Notes: generated by a model from the letters alone, not told the origin. A DNA stretch of 64,000 bases from Acidobacteriota bacterium (GCA_027314025.1 DAHVCP010000042.1:19758-83757); one strand, 5' to 3'; shown: positions 52,868 through 61,695, counted from the stretch's first letter. Translations and numbers: made by a program.

Positions 52868-54655
52868 TCAGCGCTTCAGTTCGGTGATCTTGTCGCGGAA
52901 CAGCGTCAGTGCGATGCGGCCGCGATGGGGCTCGCCGCGGGCCAGCGCCTCGGCCAGCCCCAGGCCTTGCTTGGCCGTCGCCTTGGCGGGCATGGGCGGC
53001 TCGAAGGGGTCGGTGACGCATTCGACCAGAGCCGGCTTATTGGCCTCCAGCGCCTGGCGCAGCACGGCGCGGACTTGCGCCGGGTCCTCGACGGTGAATC
53101 CCAGGCCGCCGCAAGCGCGGGCATAGGCGGCGAATTGGATGGGCTGCAACTCGCATTGGTATTCCGGATTGCCGAGGAAGACCATCTGCTCCCATTTGAT
53201 CTGGCCCAAGGTGTTGTTCTTGATGAGCACGACGGTGATGGGCAGCTGGTATTTGACGGCGGTGACGAACTCGCCCATCAGCATGGTGAAGGCGCCGTCG
53301 CCGACGAAGGCGATGGATTTGCGCCGCGGGAAGGCGACGGCGGCGGCGATGGCGTAGGGCAGGCCGGGGGCCATGGTGGCCAGGTTGCCGGCCAGGCCCC
53401 ATTTTTGCTCGCCGCGGATATTGAACTGGCGCGCCAGCCAAGTGGTGACGGTGCCGCAGTCGCAACTGATGACCGCGTCGCGGGGCGCCAGTTCGCTGAG
53501 CGCGCGGGCCACCACCTCGGGGCGCATCGGGCGCTTGGGGTCGGCGCCGCGCTGGCGCATCAAGGCGTTCCAGTCCTTCATCCGCCGCTGGGTTTTCTTC
53601 AGCAAGCCATCGCGGTGGCGCTTCAGCTGGGGCAGCAGGGCGCGCAGCGTGGCGGCGGCGTCGCCGACCAAACCGGCCTGGACCGGGAAACGCAGGCCGA
53701 TGCGTTCCGGGCGGAGGTCCAACTGCACGCCGGTGACGTCGCGCTTCTCCGGCAGCCAGGCCGTATACGGGAAGGAAGTGCCGACGAGGAACAGGGTGTC
53801 GCATTCCTCCATCGCGTCCTCGGCGGGGGCGGTGCCGATCAGCCCCAGGCCGCCGGCGTTCAGGGGATGGTCGTCGGGAATGACTTCCTTGCCGAGCAGC
53901 GCCTTGATGACCGGAGCGGAGAGGCGCTCAGCCACGGCGATCAGCTCCTGGCGCGCGCCGATGGCGCCCTTGCCGGCCAAGATGGCCACGCGTTTGCCGC
54001 GATTCAGCAGGTCGGCGGCGCGGCGCAGATCATCCTCGGCGGGCACCGTGACATAGCGGCTGCGCGCGGCGGAGGTATGGGTCATCGCCGGCTTCATCAG
54101 CGAAGGCTTTTCCTTGGGAGGCAGGTCCTGCACATCCACCGGAATGCTGATGTGGGCGACGGTGCTCTTGCTGACCGCGTGGCGGCAGGCCAGGTCGGTG
54201 ACCATTTCGGCTTGGCCGGCGTTCCAGATGCCCTCGTTATAGCCGGCGACGTCGCTGAACAGTTGCAGCAGGTTCACTTCCTGCTGGTAATGCGAGCCCT
54301 TCAGGTCGCTGTAGGTCTGGCCGGTGATGGCCAGTACGGCCGCGTCATCCAGCTTGGCGTCATACAAGCCGTTGAGCAGGTGAATGGCGCCGGGGCCGGA
54401 GGTGGCGATGCAGACGCCGAGCCGGCCGGTGTATTTAAAATGCGCGGCGGCCATGAAGGCGGCGGCTTCCTCATGCCGTACCTGAATGAAGCGAATGCGC
54501 TCGGCCCTTTGGCGCAGCGCCTCGAACATGCCGTTGATGCCGTCGCCGGGCAGGCCAAAGATGGTGTCCACGCCCCAATCCAGCAGCGTGTCCACGATCA
54601 CGTCGGAGATGGTGTGCGCGGAACGGCCGCGAAAAAACACGGGTAGGGCGGACAT
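52868..54655 (-). CDS. Thiamine-diphosphate-dependent pyruvate oxidase/dehydrogenase-like enzyme (PoxB-like)
   Basis: 595 residues. The ThDP enzyme layout is complete: N-terminal pyrimidine domain with FGLPGDGINGMFEAL and the catalytic Glu in VRHEEAAAFMAAAH, central domain (KRVAILAGKGAIGARQELIA), and C-terminal ThDP motif GDGAFTMLMGEF through IKNNTLGQI (GDG-N). GLYDAKLDDAAVLAITGQ and KGSHYQQEVNL match pyruvate dehydrogenase (quinone) of the PoxB type. It would decarboxylate pyruvate to acetate. The C-terminal membrane-binding tail of E. coli PoxB is not obvious. It is 14 bases upstream of the LarA-like gene on the same strand, so 2-oxo/2-hydroxy acid metabolism may be shared. Confidence 0.9.
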   Translation of the reverse strand: MSALPVFFRGRSAHTISDVIVDTLLDWGVDTIFGLPGDGINGMFEALRQRAERIRFIQVRHEEAAAFMAAAHFKYTGRLGVCIATSGPGAIHLLNGLYDAKLDDAAVLAITGQTYSDLKGSHYQQEVNLLQLFSDVAGYNEGIWNAGQAEMVTDLACRHAVSKSTVAHISIPVDVQDLPPKEKPSLMKPAMTHTSAARSRYVTVPAEDDLRRAADLLNRGKRVAILAGKGAIGARQELIAVAERLSAPVIKALLGKEVIPDDHPLNAGGLGLIGTAPAEDAMEECDTLFLVGTSFPYTAWLPEKRDVTGVQLDLRPERIGLRFPVQAGLVGDAAATLRALLPQLKRHRDGLLKKTQRRMKDWNALMRQRGADPKRPMRPEVVARALSELAPRDAVISCDCGTVTTWLARQFNIRGEQKWGLAGNLATMAPGLPYAIAAAVAFPRRKSIAFVGDGAFTMLMGEFVTAVKYQLPITVVLIKNNTLGQIKWEQMVFLGNPEYQCELQPIQFAAYARACGGLGFTVEDPAQVRAVLRQALEANKPALVECVTDPFEPPMPAKATAKQGLGLAEALARGEPHRGRIALTLFRDKITELKR

Positions 54656-54753
54656 AAGAGCAGGGAAGTCCCCGCCGCCGAGGGGGTTGCCCGCATGGGG
54701 GCATGCGGAGCCGCCCGAGGCGCCGGTTGTCGCGGGGGGAGCGGCTTGGCGCG

Positions 54754-55638
54754 CTAGCGGCTGTGGCGGCGGGAGGCGGCCATCAGCATGCGGGAGGCGA
54801 TGCTGATGACCAGCACGAAAGCGCTGACCAGCAGCGCGGCGGCATAGGCCAGGGCATGCGCGCTTTGGAACGGCTCGGTGATGAAGGCCCAAATGGCGTA
54901 GGTCAAATAGCCGACCGGCTCATGGGTGAGGTGGCCGTTCCAGGTGTAGTTCGACCAGCCGGCGGTGTACAGCAAGGGCGCCGTTTCGCCAACCGAAATC
55001 GCCAAAGCCAGCAGCACGCCGGTGAGCACGCTGGAGGCGGCGATGGGCAGGCAGATGCGCAGAATCACATGGCCGTCCGTGGCGCCCAAGGCGCGGGCGG
55101 CATCGCGCATGTCGGCGGGCACCTGGCGGAACGCCATTTCGCTGGTGCGGGTGATGTAGGGCAGGGAAATGATGGCCAGTGCGATGGCGCCGGCCAAGGC
55201 GGAAAAGCCCCAGCCCAAATCCACCACCGCGACGATGTAGACGAAGTAGCCGACCACGATGGAGGGCAGGCCGACCAGCACGTCGGACATGAAGCGCAGC
55301 ACGGGAGCAAAGCGGGAGGCGCCGAACTCGGCCAAAAAGATGCCCGCCGCCATTCCCGGCGGGATCGCCAACAGCAAACCGCCGACAGCCAGCAGCAGCG
55401 TGCCTTCGATGGCGTTGAGCAGGCCGCCGGCGGTGCCTTGGGTGACCTGGGTGAAGATGGCCAGATGGAGGGCATGGGCGCCGCGGGCGGCGATGGCCCA
55501 AAAAATGGAAATCGTGGCCGCGCCCAACAGGAGAAACGCCACCGTGCTCACCGTCCAGCCGAGGCCGTCGGTGAGCCGCCGCCGCAAGCGGCGGCGCTGG
55601 CGGGGCGGGACGAAGGTGGACGCGGAGGCGGCGGCCAT
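54754..55638 (-). CDS. pstA: Phosphate ABC transporter permease PstA
   Basis: 294 residues. Six membrane spans and the permease EAA-like loop (MRDAARALGATDGHVILRIC) that contacts the ATPase. GLLNAIEGTLLLAVGGLLLA, PSIVVGYFVYIVAVVDLGWG and AISVGETAPLLYTAGWSNYT are PstA-like. Its start overlaps the stop of pstC by one base (TAATG). The ATPase pstB, usually next in order, is absent; the next gene is poxB-like. Confidence 0.92.
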   Translation of the reverse strand: MAAASASTFVPPRQRRRLRRRLTDGLGWTVSTVAFLLLGAATISIFWAIAARGAHALHLAIFTQVTQGTAGGLLNAIEGTLLLAVGGLLLAIPPGMAAGIFLAEFGASRFAPVLRFMSDVLVGLPSIVVGYFVYIVAVVDLGWGFSALAGAIALAIISLPYITRTSEMAFRQVPADMRDAARALGATDGHVILRICLPIAASSVLTGVLLALAISVGETAPLLYTAGWSNYTWNGHLTHEPVGYLTYAIWAFITEPFQSAHALAYAAALLVSAFVLVISIASRMLMAASRRHSR

Positions 55639-56612
55639 TAGCTGGTCGTCCCCGTGGTGCGATCTTGGTAGTAGAGCAACAGCCGCGCCGCGCCATTCAC
55701 CACCACGGCGATCAGCAACAGAGCCAGCGCCACCTCACCCAAGGAGCGCACGGCCAAGCCGGTGGGATCCTGTAAAGCGCTATCCAACTGGGAGACGATG
55801 AAGGAAGCCATGGTGGAGATGGGCGAGTAGATGTTGCGCGGCAAATAGTTGAGGGCATTGCCGCTAATCATCAGGACCGCCATGGTTTCCCCCAGCGCCC
55901 GGCCGGTGGCTAGGATGCCGGAGCCGACCAGCACGCGGCGGGTGGCGGGGAGCTGCACCGTCCACAGGGTTTCAAAGCGCGTGGCGCCGAGCGCGAGGGC
56001 GGCGTCGCGCAAGCCGCGATACTGGCTGACCAAGGCGTCGCGCACGGTGGCGGTGATCAGCGGAACGATCATCAGGGCCAGCACCAAGCCCGCCGTCAGC
56101 AAACCATAGCCGCTGCCTGGAGCACCGGAAAGGAAGGGCAGAAAGCCGAGGTGCGCCGTCATCCAGGGGTAGACGTGGTGGCCCAGAAACGGGATGACCA
56201 CGACATAACCCCACAAGCCGAAGACCACGCTGGGAATGGCCGCCAGCAGTTCGACGAAAAAGGAAACGGCGGTGCGGAGCTGGGAGGGCACGCATTCGGC
56301 CAGGAAGACCGCCGCCATGGCGCCGATGGGTACCGCCAACACCACCGCGATCAGCGTGCTGAGCAGCGTGCCGGCGATGAGGAAGAGAATGCCGTAGTGC
56401 GCGCCGGGCAGAATCATCCGGCCGTTGCGCTCGATCGGGTTGGCGTAGAGGTTGCCGAGGTTCCAGGTGTTGCTGGTGAAAAAATGCCAGCCATTGAGCC
56501 GGATCGCCGGCCAGGCATAAATGACGAAAAACACCACCACCGCCACCAGCACGGCGGCCACCACGCCGCCCAACACGGCGGTAAAACGGCGAAAGGTTAC
56601 GAGCTTGAACAT
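55638..56612 (-). CDS. pstC: Phosphate ABC transporter permease PstC
   Basis: 324 residues. N-terminal helix VVAAVLVAVVVFFVIYAWPA and NGWHFFTSNTWNLG, then the typical GILFLIAGTLLSTLIAVVLA, IPSVVFGLWGYVVVIPFLGH and permease loop LRDAALALGATRFETLWTVQ; GRALGETMAVLMISGNA is diagnostic for PstC. It forms the channel with PstA and follows pstS by 60 bases. Confidence 0.93.
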   Translation of the reverse strand: MFKLVTFRRFTAVLGGVVAAVLVAVVVFFVIYAWPAIRLNGWHFFTSNTWNLGNLYANPIERNGRMILPGAHYGILFLIAGTLLSTLIAVVLAVPIGAMAAVFLAECVPSQLRTAVSFFVELLAAIPSVVFGLWGYVVVIPFLGHHVYPWMTAHLGFLPFLSGAPGSGYGLLTAGLVLALMIVPLITATVRDALVSQYRGLRDAALALGATRFETLWTVQLPATRRVLVGSGILATGRALGETMAVLMISGNALNYLPRNIYSPISTMASFIVSQLDSALQDPTGLAVRSLGEVALALLLIAVVVNGAARLLLYYQDRTTGTTS

Positions 56613-56672
56613 GCGCGTCAGGCGGCCGGTGCGGCGCCCCGCCAGACGTGGGGCGCCGCGCGGTGCGCCGGC

Positions 56673-57755
56673 TTACTGGATTTGGGCGATCTGCGCCCGG
56701 CTGAGCCGCACCACCGGTGGCGGCAGGGGAACGAAGTGCACGCGATTGATGAAGCGCGGCGCGTTACCTCCGGTCGGGCTGATGGCCCAATTGAAGAAAT
56801 CGCGCAGGGCGGCGGCGGTTTGCGCCGAGGGCTGGCGGCGATTCACGATGGCGTATTCGTAATTGATGATCGGGTAGGAATCCGCGCCGGGGGCGAAGAT
56901 CAGGCTGATGCGCTCATTCTTCGGCGTTTTCGGCACCATCTTCGAAGCCGCCGCCTTGGCCGTGCGCGCGGTGGGCAGCACGAACTTGCCGGCGCGGTTT
57001 TTCAGGGCCGCGATGCCCAATCCGTCACGGTGAATGGCGTCTTCATAGCTGGTCCCAATGTAGGCGATGGAATACGGATTGTCGTGCACCGCCGTGACCA
57101 TGCCCGGGTTGCCCTCGGCGCCCAAGCCGCCGGAGACGGCGGGCCAGCTGACCGTGGTGCCGAAGGCGACGCTATTGGCCCAGGAGGGAGTGCTGAAGGA
57201 AAGATACTGAGTGAAGATGAAAGTATCGCCGCTGCCGTCGGTGCGGTGCACCGGAATGATGGCGTGGCCGGGGAGCTGAACGCCGGGATTCAGGCGGCGG
57301 ATGGCAGCGTCGTTCCATTGCACGATGCGACCGGAATAAATGTCCGCCAATACCGGTCCGCTCAGCCGCAGGTGGCGGCGGTTCAAGCCGGGCAGATTGT
57401 AGTTGACCATCTGCATGGAAATCGCCAAGGGGATATTGAGCATCCCGGGATGCATGCGCTCCAACGCCGGGCTCATGTAGGCATCGGAAGCACCGATCTG
57501 CGCGAGGCCCGTAATGCTCTCCGAAATACCGGTGCCGCTGCCGGTGGATTGGGTGGTGATCCGCACGTTGGGATGGGAGCGGTGATAGGCCGGCAGCCAA
57601 ATGTTGAAGAGTGGATAGAGGAGGCTGGAACCGGTCTCCAGCAGGTTGACGGTGGGCGCGGCCCAGAGCAGGGGAACGGCCAGGGCGGCGGCTAGTATCG
57701 CCGCCAAGGGGACGCGGCGCAGGCGATGGGAACGGGCGGAACGAGACGGGAACAT
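56673..57755 (-). CDS. pstS: Phosphate-binding protein PstS
   Basis: 360 residues. The signal peptide (LAAILAAALAVPLLWA) is followed by LLETGSSLLYPLFNIWLPAY, TTQSTGSGTGISESITGLAQ, GASDAYMSP and HRTDGSGDTFIFTQYLS, the phosphate-contacting loops of PstS. It binds phosphate in the periplasm and passes it to PstCA. ATG 57755 has AAGGAG eight bases upstream; the longer frame to 58016 is not conserved. A possible Pho box lies ~130 bases upstream. Confidence 0.93.
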   Translation of the reverse strand: MFPSRSARSHRLRRVPLAAILAAALAVPLLWAAPTVNLLETGSSLLYPLFNIWLPAYHRSHPNVRITTQSTGSGTGISESITGLAQIGASDAYMSPALERMHPGMLNIPLAISMQMVNYNLPGLNRRHLRLSGPVLADIYSGRIVQWNDAAIRRLNPGVQLPGHAIIPVHRTDGSGDTFIFTQYLSFSTPSWANSVAFGTTVSWPAVSGGLGAEGNPGMVTAVHDNPYSIAYIGTSYEDAIHRDGLGIAALKNRAGKFVLPTARTAKAAASKMVPKTPKNERISLIFAPGADSYPIINYEYAIVNRRQPSAQTAAALRDFFNWAISPTGGNAPRFINRVHFVPLPPPVVRLSRAQIAQIQ

Positions 57756-57881
57756 GCGGGCTCCTTGCAATCGGCCAAGATCTGCGGCGCGGCAGGTCTG
57801 GGGGGCCTCTCGGCTGGGTTGAGCGGAGCGCCCCACCACCGCGCCATAAGTGTAGCTTGGCAAAGCGGCGGGAGGGAAACG

Positions 57882-57899
57882 GTTACAACTTGATGACAG
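57882..57899 (-). promoter_or_regulatory. Candidate Pho box upstream of pstS
   Basis: CTGTCATCAAGTTGTAAC on the minus strand: a perfect CTGTCAT, a four-base spacer and a 4/7 second half-site, the spacing of the PhoB box. It lies 127 bases before the pstS ATG. It is AT-rich relative to its surroundings. This fits phosphate-starvation control, but no phoB gene is in the window. Confidence 0.5.
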
Positions 57900-57969
57900 C
57901 TGACCGCCGGCGCGGAGCACTTGCGGGCGTGCGAGCCGGGCGGGCGTGGATGGGCGGCGAAGAACGGCG

Positions 57970-58803
57970 CTAGGCCGCCAGCCAATCCAAGGCGGCGGTG
58001 GGGATGGTGGCGCCAAGCTGCTCCCCGGGCCGGGCGTGGAAGTCGGTGCCGCCGCTGGCGTGCAGGCGGTTTTCCGCCGCCAGGTGGCGATAGTCCTCGA
58101 CCTGGGCGGCGTCGTGGGTGGGATACCAAGCCTCGAGGAACGCTAGGCCCGCGCCCGCCAACTCCGGCAGATGCGGCCGCCAATCGAAGTGCAGGCGGCT
58201 GGGGTGGGCCAGTCCGGGCAAGCCGCCGGCGGCGCGGACGCGGGCGATGGCTTCCGGTGTTTCCACCCCGCGCAGCGGCACCCAAGCGGGCGCGCCGGGG
58301 GTGAGATATTTCGCAAACGCCTCCGGCACGGTCGCGGCCCAGCCGCCGGCAATCAGGGCCTGGGCGATGTGATTGCGGCCTAGCGCGGCGGCGGGCCGCC
58401 CGCCGCCCAAGCTGGCCGGGGGAAAGGAAATGCCGCTGCGCTCCAGTTTCTCCAGCATGGCCAGGTTGCGTTCGGCGCGCCGCTGGCGCAACTCCGCCAG
58501 CCAGTCCAACCAGGCCGTGGCGGCGGGCTGTTGCCGCCAGTCGCCGGTGAAATGCGGAAAATAGGCGAGCAGATGGGTGGAATGGTCTTGCCAGCGGGTG
58601 CTGAGTTCGGCGCCGGGAATGAAGCGGGGCGTGGGGCCGGCGGTGGCGGCCAAAGCGGTTTCCGCCGCGGCGACGCCATCCATGGTGTCGTGGTCGGTCA
58701 GCGCCCACCACTCCAGCCCCGCCGCCACGGCGGCGTTCACCACCGCCTCCGGCGGCAGCCGGCCGTCGGAGGCGGTGGAATGGGAATGCAAATCCAGGAG
58801 CAA
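57970..58803 (-). CDS. PHP-domain phosphoesterase (RNase AM/YciV-like)
   Basis: 277 residues. Starts LLDLHSHSTASDGRLPPEAV, the first PHP metal motif, then LTDHDTMDG, PGAELST, AHPSRLHFDW and GTDFHARPG near the C terminus, all metal ligands of a trinuclear site. Members hydrolyse 3',5'-bisphosphonucleotides or trim 5' RNA ends. That fits the adjacent sulfate-assimilation operon, because PAPS reduction releases 3'-phosphoadenosine 5'-phosphate; this is an inference from position. The start is TTG 58803 with GGAAGGG nine bases upstream. Confidence 0.85.
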   Translation of the reverse strand: MLLDLHSHSTASDGRLPPEAVVNAAVAAGLEWWALTDHDTMDGVAAAETALAATAGPTPRFIPGAELSTRWQDHSTHLLAYFPHFTGDWRQQPAATAWLDWLAELRQRRAERNLAMLEKLERSGISFPPASLGGGRPAAALGRNHIAQALIAGGWAATVPEAFAKYLTPGAPAWVPLRGVETPEAIARVRAAGGLPGLAHPSRLHFDWRPHLPELAGAGLAFLEAWYPTHDAAQVEDYRHLAAENRLHASGGTDFHARPGEQLGATIPTAALDWLAA

Positions 58804-58844
58804 TGGCGGCGACCCTTCCGGCGGCGTGCCAGCGGCCGCGGCGG

Positions 58845-59423
58845 TTAAACGAGGCCCAATTGTACCAATGCCGCCCAGATCCGGTCGGCGCTGGCCTCCG
58901 GTGTTTCCGCCCCGCTGTCGAAGCTGGCCTCGGGGCGGAGCGGCTCCTCATAGGGATCCGAGACGCCGGTGAACTGCTGGATTTCGCCGCGCAGCGCCTT
59001 GGCGTACAAGCCCTTTACGTCGCGCTGGACCAGCGTATCCAGGGCGCAGCGGGCGTGCACCTCGACGAAGTTGGGCGTCTGAGCCCGCACCTCGTCGCGC
59101 ACCGAACGATAGGGCGAGATGGCGGCGGCGATGGCCACGACGCCATGGCGATTCAGCATTTGGCAGACGAAACCGATGCGGCGGATGTTGGTGTCGCGGT
59201 CCTCGCGGCTGAAGCCGAGGCCCTTTGAGAGATGAGTGCGGACGACATCGCCGTCCAGCACCTCCACCTTGCGGCCGCTGGCGACCAGGCGCTGCGCCAG
59301 GAGGTTGGCGATGGTGGATTTGCCCGCGCCGCTCAGGCCGGTAAACCAGAGGGTGAAGGCGGGGGCGGTTGCCGCGGCGGCTTGGGGCGCGGCCGGGCGG
59401 GATGCGGTGGCGGTTTCACTCAC
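58845..59423 (-). CDS. cysC: Adenylylsulfate kinase
   Basis: 192 residues. Makes PAPS from APS and ATP. P-loop [17 protein letters not shown] (~27-43), then [69 protein letters not shown] and [15 protein letters not shown]: the complete APS kinase signature. Starts at GTG 59423, whose GTGA overlaps the cysH stop. Last gene of sat-cysH-cysC. Confidence 0.95.
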   Translation of the reverse strand: MSETATASRPAAPQAAAATAPAFTLWFTGLSGAGKSTIANLLAQRLVASGRKVEVLDGDVVRTHLSKGLGFSREDRDTNIRRIGFVCQMLNRHGVVAIAAAISPYRSVRDEVRAQTPNFVEVHARCALDTLVQRDVKGLYAKALRGEIQQFTGVSDPYEEPLRPEASFDSGAETPEASADRIWAALVQLGLV

Positions 59424-60256
59424 GAGACTAGGGATTCTCCTGTTGCAAGGGATAGTAAACCGGCCAGGGCGACGTCAAACTGCGGCGGGCGGGCCGGGTC
59501 ATGCAGACCACATTCTTTTCTCTCTTCCCGTTCCCACCACCAGCGGCCGGCGCGGGGGGATTCTCCCGGGGCGGTAGGCCGGGTGCAGGGGGCGCAGCCG
59601 ATGCTGCGAAAGCCGCGGGCGTAGAGCGGGTGGCGCGGGACGGCGTGGCGGCGGGTGTAGTCCTCGACCTGCGCCTCGCTCCACGGCGCCAGCGGGGCGA
59701 GCCGCCACAGGCCGGGGTGGCGCGCATCCGGCGCGACGGGTTGCACTTGGTGGCGCGCCGGCCCTTGGCCGCGGCGCAGTCCGGTGATCCATGCTACGAC
59801 CGGGGCGGCGATCGGGGCGGGGACCGGGGCGGCGACTGAAGCTGCGTCGGGCGCGGGGCGCAGCAGCCGGTCCAGGACCCGGGACTTGCGAATTTCGCAG
59901 CAGAGATGGCGGTCCAGGGGTCCCTGATAAAACGCATTGGCGCCGCGGTCGCCGACCAACGCGGCGATCTCCTCCGGTCGCGGCGCGGCAACTTGCAGCC
60001 GCAGGCGGTAGCGGCGCTGCACCTCCGCCATGAAGGCGTGGGTTTCCTCCGGCAGGCGTCCGGTGTCAATGGTGAACACCCGCGGGCGGAAGCCCAAGCG
60101 GGCGATCATGTCCACCAGGACCATGCCTTCGGCCTGCCAGGAGGTCACCAGCACCACGCCCTCGCCCCATTGGGCGAAGGCCGCGGCCAGGATCGCCTCC
60201 GCTCCGGCGCCGGCGGGCAGCGCCAGCCCGGCATTCGGTTCGGCGGCGGCGGTCAC
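59420..60256 (-). CDS. cysH: Phosphoadenylyl-/adenylyl-sulfate reductase
   Basis: 278 residues. Reduces (P)APS to sulfite. [38 protein letters not shown] and [20 protein letters not shown] are family blocks. It carries both Cys pairs CC (~117) and CAPC (~220) that bind a [4Fe-4S] cluster in APS-type reductases, plus catalytic ECGLH near the C terminus. An Ala/Pro-rich insert (~130-145) is unusual. GTG 60256 overlaps the sat stop by four bases, so translation is coupled. Confidence 0.92.
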   Translation of the reverse strand: MTAAAEPNAGLALPAGAGAEAILAAAFAQWGEGVVLVTSWQAEGMVLVDMIARLGFRPRVFTIDTGRLPEETHAFMAEVQRRYRLRLQVAAPRPEEIAALVGDRGANAFYQGPLDRHLCCEIRKSRVLDRLLRPAPDAASVAAPVPAPIAAPVVAWITGLRRGQGPARHQVQPVAPDARHPGLWRLAPLAPWSEAQVEDYTRRHAVPRHPLYARGFRSIGCAPCTRPTAPGESPRAGRWWWEREERKECGLHDPARPPQFDVALAGLLSLATGESLVS

Positions 60257-61389
60257 GGACGCATCGCCTCGATCAGGATGCGCGCCACTTCGGGGCGGGA
60301 AAATTCCGGCGGCGGCAACTGTCCGGCACCCAGCATGTCCCGCACCTGGCTGCCGCTCAGGGTTACGTGGTCGGCGGCGGGATGCGGGCAGCTGCGGTTG
60401 GAGGCCATGCCGGCGCAGCGGCGGCAGTAGAAGACGGTGTCGAAGAAGATCGGCTCGATGCCCAGTTCGCCGGGGGCGAAACGGGAGAAGATTTTCTGGG
60501 CGTCGAAGGGGCCGTAGTAGCCGGCCACGCCGGCGTGGTCGCGGCCGACGATGAAGTGGGTGCAGCCGTAGTTGCGGCGGATCAGAGCGTGGAAAATCGC
60601 CTCCCGCGGGCCGGCATAGCGCATCCACGCCGGATACAGCGCCAGCAGGGCGCGGTCGGCGGGAAAATATTCGCGCAGCAGCGTCTCATAGCAGCGCAGG
60701 CGGACATCGGCGGGGATATCGTCGGACTTGGTCTCGCCCACCAGGGGATGGATCAAGACGCCGTCGCTGGTTTCCAGCGCGGTCTTGACGCAAAACTCGT
60801 GGGCGCGATGAATGGGGTTGCGGGTCTGGAAGGCGGTTACCCGCTGCCAGCCGCGGGCGGCGAACAGCGCGCGGGTCTCGGCCGGGGTGATGGGATAGCC
60901 TTCGGCGCCGCCGGGCGGCCGCCAGCCGGGGCGGGCCAGCACCGCGCCGGCGGCGTATTGGCTGGGGCCTTCCGCGACCAGCTTGGCGCCGGGATGCTTG
61001 TTTTCGGTGGTGCCGTAGACCTTTTCATTGAAGCGGTCCGCCGCCAGCTCGAAGGTCTCCGTGACCTCCATGACCGCGAGCGGCTGGTTGTCCGCGCCGG
61101 TCAGCGCCAGCTTGTCGCCCGGGGCGGCGGGCTGGAACAAGGGGAACAGCACGGGAATGCTCCACGGCTGGCCGTCGGGCAGATGCATCGTCTCCAGCAC
61201 GGATTCCGTGGCGGCGCGGCCCAAGAATCCGGTCAGCGGGGCGAAGGCGCCGTGGGCGAGAAGAAAGATATCCGAGACGCGGCGGTCGTCCACGGGATAA
61301 GGGCGGGCGCCGGCGAGGGCGCGGCGCCAATCGGCCTCGTCAGCAAGGACGGCCGAGGCGCGGTGCAGGGCGGTTGAAGCGGTGGTCAT
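60253..61389 (-). CDS. sat: Sulfate adenylyltransferase
   Basis: 378 residues, monofunctional length. Activates sulfate with ATP to APS. AFQTRNPIHRAHEFC (~187) is the ATP-binding HxxH motif, followed by HPLVGETKSDDIPADVRLRC, REAIFHALIRRNYGCTHFIV, GRDHAGV and the Cys/His segment FYCRRCAGMASNRSCPH. These are diagnostic of the dissimilatory-type homo-oligomeric Sat used for assimilation in many bacteria. It is the first gene of the operon, 28 bases beyond a terminator and 90 bases past a Cys-rich leader ORF. Confidence 0.96.
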   Translation of the reverse strand: MTTASTALHRASAVLADEADWRRALAGARPYPVDDRRVSDIFLLAHGAFAPLTGFLGRAATESVLETMHLPDGQPWSIPVLFPLFQPAAPGDKLALTGADNQPLAVMEVTETFELAADRFNEKVYGTTENKHPGAKLVAEGPSQYAAGAVLARPGWRPPGGAEGYPITPAETRALFAARGWQRVTAFQTRNPIHRAHEFCVKTALETSDGVLIHPLVGETKSDDIPADVRLRCYETLLREYFPADRALLALYPAWMRYAGPREAIFHALIRRNYGCTHFIVGRDHAGVAGYYGPFDAQKIFSRFAPGELGIEPIFFDTVFYCRRCAGMASNRSCPHPAADHVTLSGSQVRDMLGAGQLPPPEFSRPEVARILIEAMRP

Positions 61390-61416
61390 AGGGGTAATCT
61401 GCGGGGTCTAGCCGGC

Positions 61417-61448
61417 AAAATGAAACGGCCCGCCGAAGGGGCGGGCCG
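61417..61448 (-). terminator. Intrinsic terminator between the Cys-leader ORF and sat
   Basis: A nine-pair GC stem (61426-61434 with 61440-61448) with five-base loop is followed on the minus strand by TTTCATTTT. It lies in the sat leader, 28 bases before the ATG, where an attenuator would be. Its upstream arm (GGCCGG on the plus strand, 61444-61449) can alternatively pair with CCGGCC at 61520-61525 inside the leader ORF. Confidence 0.75.
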
Positions 61449-61478
61449 GTCGAGATCAGAGGGAAATTGGAAACCGGG

Positions 61479-61562
61479 TCAGGCTTGCAAGCCACAAGTC
61501 CCGGGACACACCTCCGCCGCCGGCCGAAAGGGACAACAACACATGGCGAGCGGAAGCGTCAT
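61479..61562 (-). CDS. Putative cysteine leader peptide
   Basis: A 27-codon ORF (ATG 61562 to TGA 61479), too short for routine gene calls, with five Cys. Three are consecutive (TGT TGT TGT, 61541-61533) in MCCCPFRP, and two more lie in EVCPGTCGLQA. It begins eight bases downstream of a plausible promoter, so the mRNA may be leaderless or nearly so. Its codons contain CGGCCGG, complementary to the arm of the terminator that follows. The arrangement matches the polycysteine short ORFs that attenuate cysteine operons in mycobacteria: ribosomes stalling at Cys codons when cysteine is scarce would alter leader folding and allow sat transcription. The peptide itself need have no function. Confidence 0.65.
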   Translation of the reverse strand: MTLPLAMCCCPFRPAAEVCPGTCGLQA

Positions 61563-61570
61563 GGGTTCTT

Positions 61571-61598
61571 ACTCTACCACAGGGCGGCGCAGCCGCAA
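61571..61598 (-). promoter_or_regulatory. Putative promoter of the sat leader
   Basis: On the minus strand TTGCGG (61598-61593) and TAGAGT (61576-61571), each 4/6 to consensus, are separated by 16 bases. Transcription would start within about eight bases, at or near the ATG of the Cys-leader ORF (61562). Confidence 0.5.
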
Positions 61599-61639
61599 CC
61601 GGGAAATGGCCCTGGGCGGCGGTGCCGCGCGGCGCGGGC

Positions 61640-61690
61640 GGGCCGGACAAAACCGGCGCAGCCGCGCGGGGGCCCGCGCCAGATCATAGC
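61640..61690 (-). repeat. Fragment of the dispersed element between sat leader and permease
   Basis: Carries CGCGGGGGCCCGCGCCAGAT, the end core of the ~191-bp element, and an upstream GGACAAAACCGGCGCAGCC. It is a truncated copy. Confidence 0.6.
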
Positions 61691-61695
61691 GCCGC

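Noticed and set aside
57844..57970. A second Pho box or a clear -10 for pstS
   Set aside because: TACACT and ACTTAT look like -10 boxes but spacing to the Pho-box candidate is too long to be convincing.
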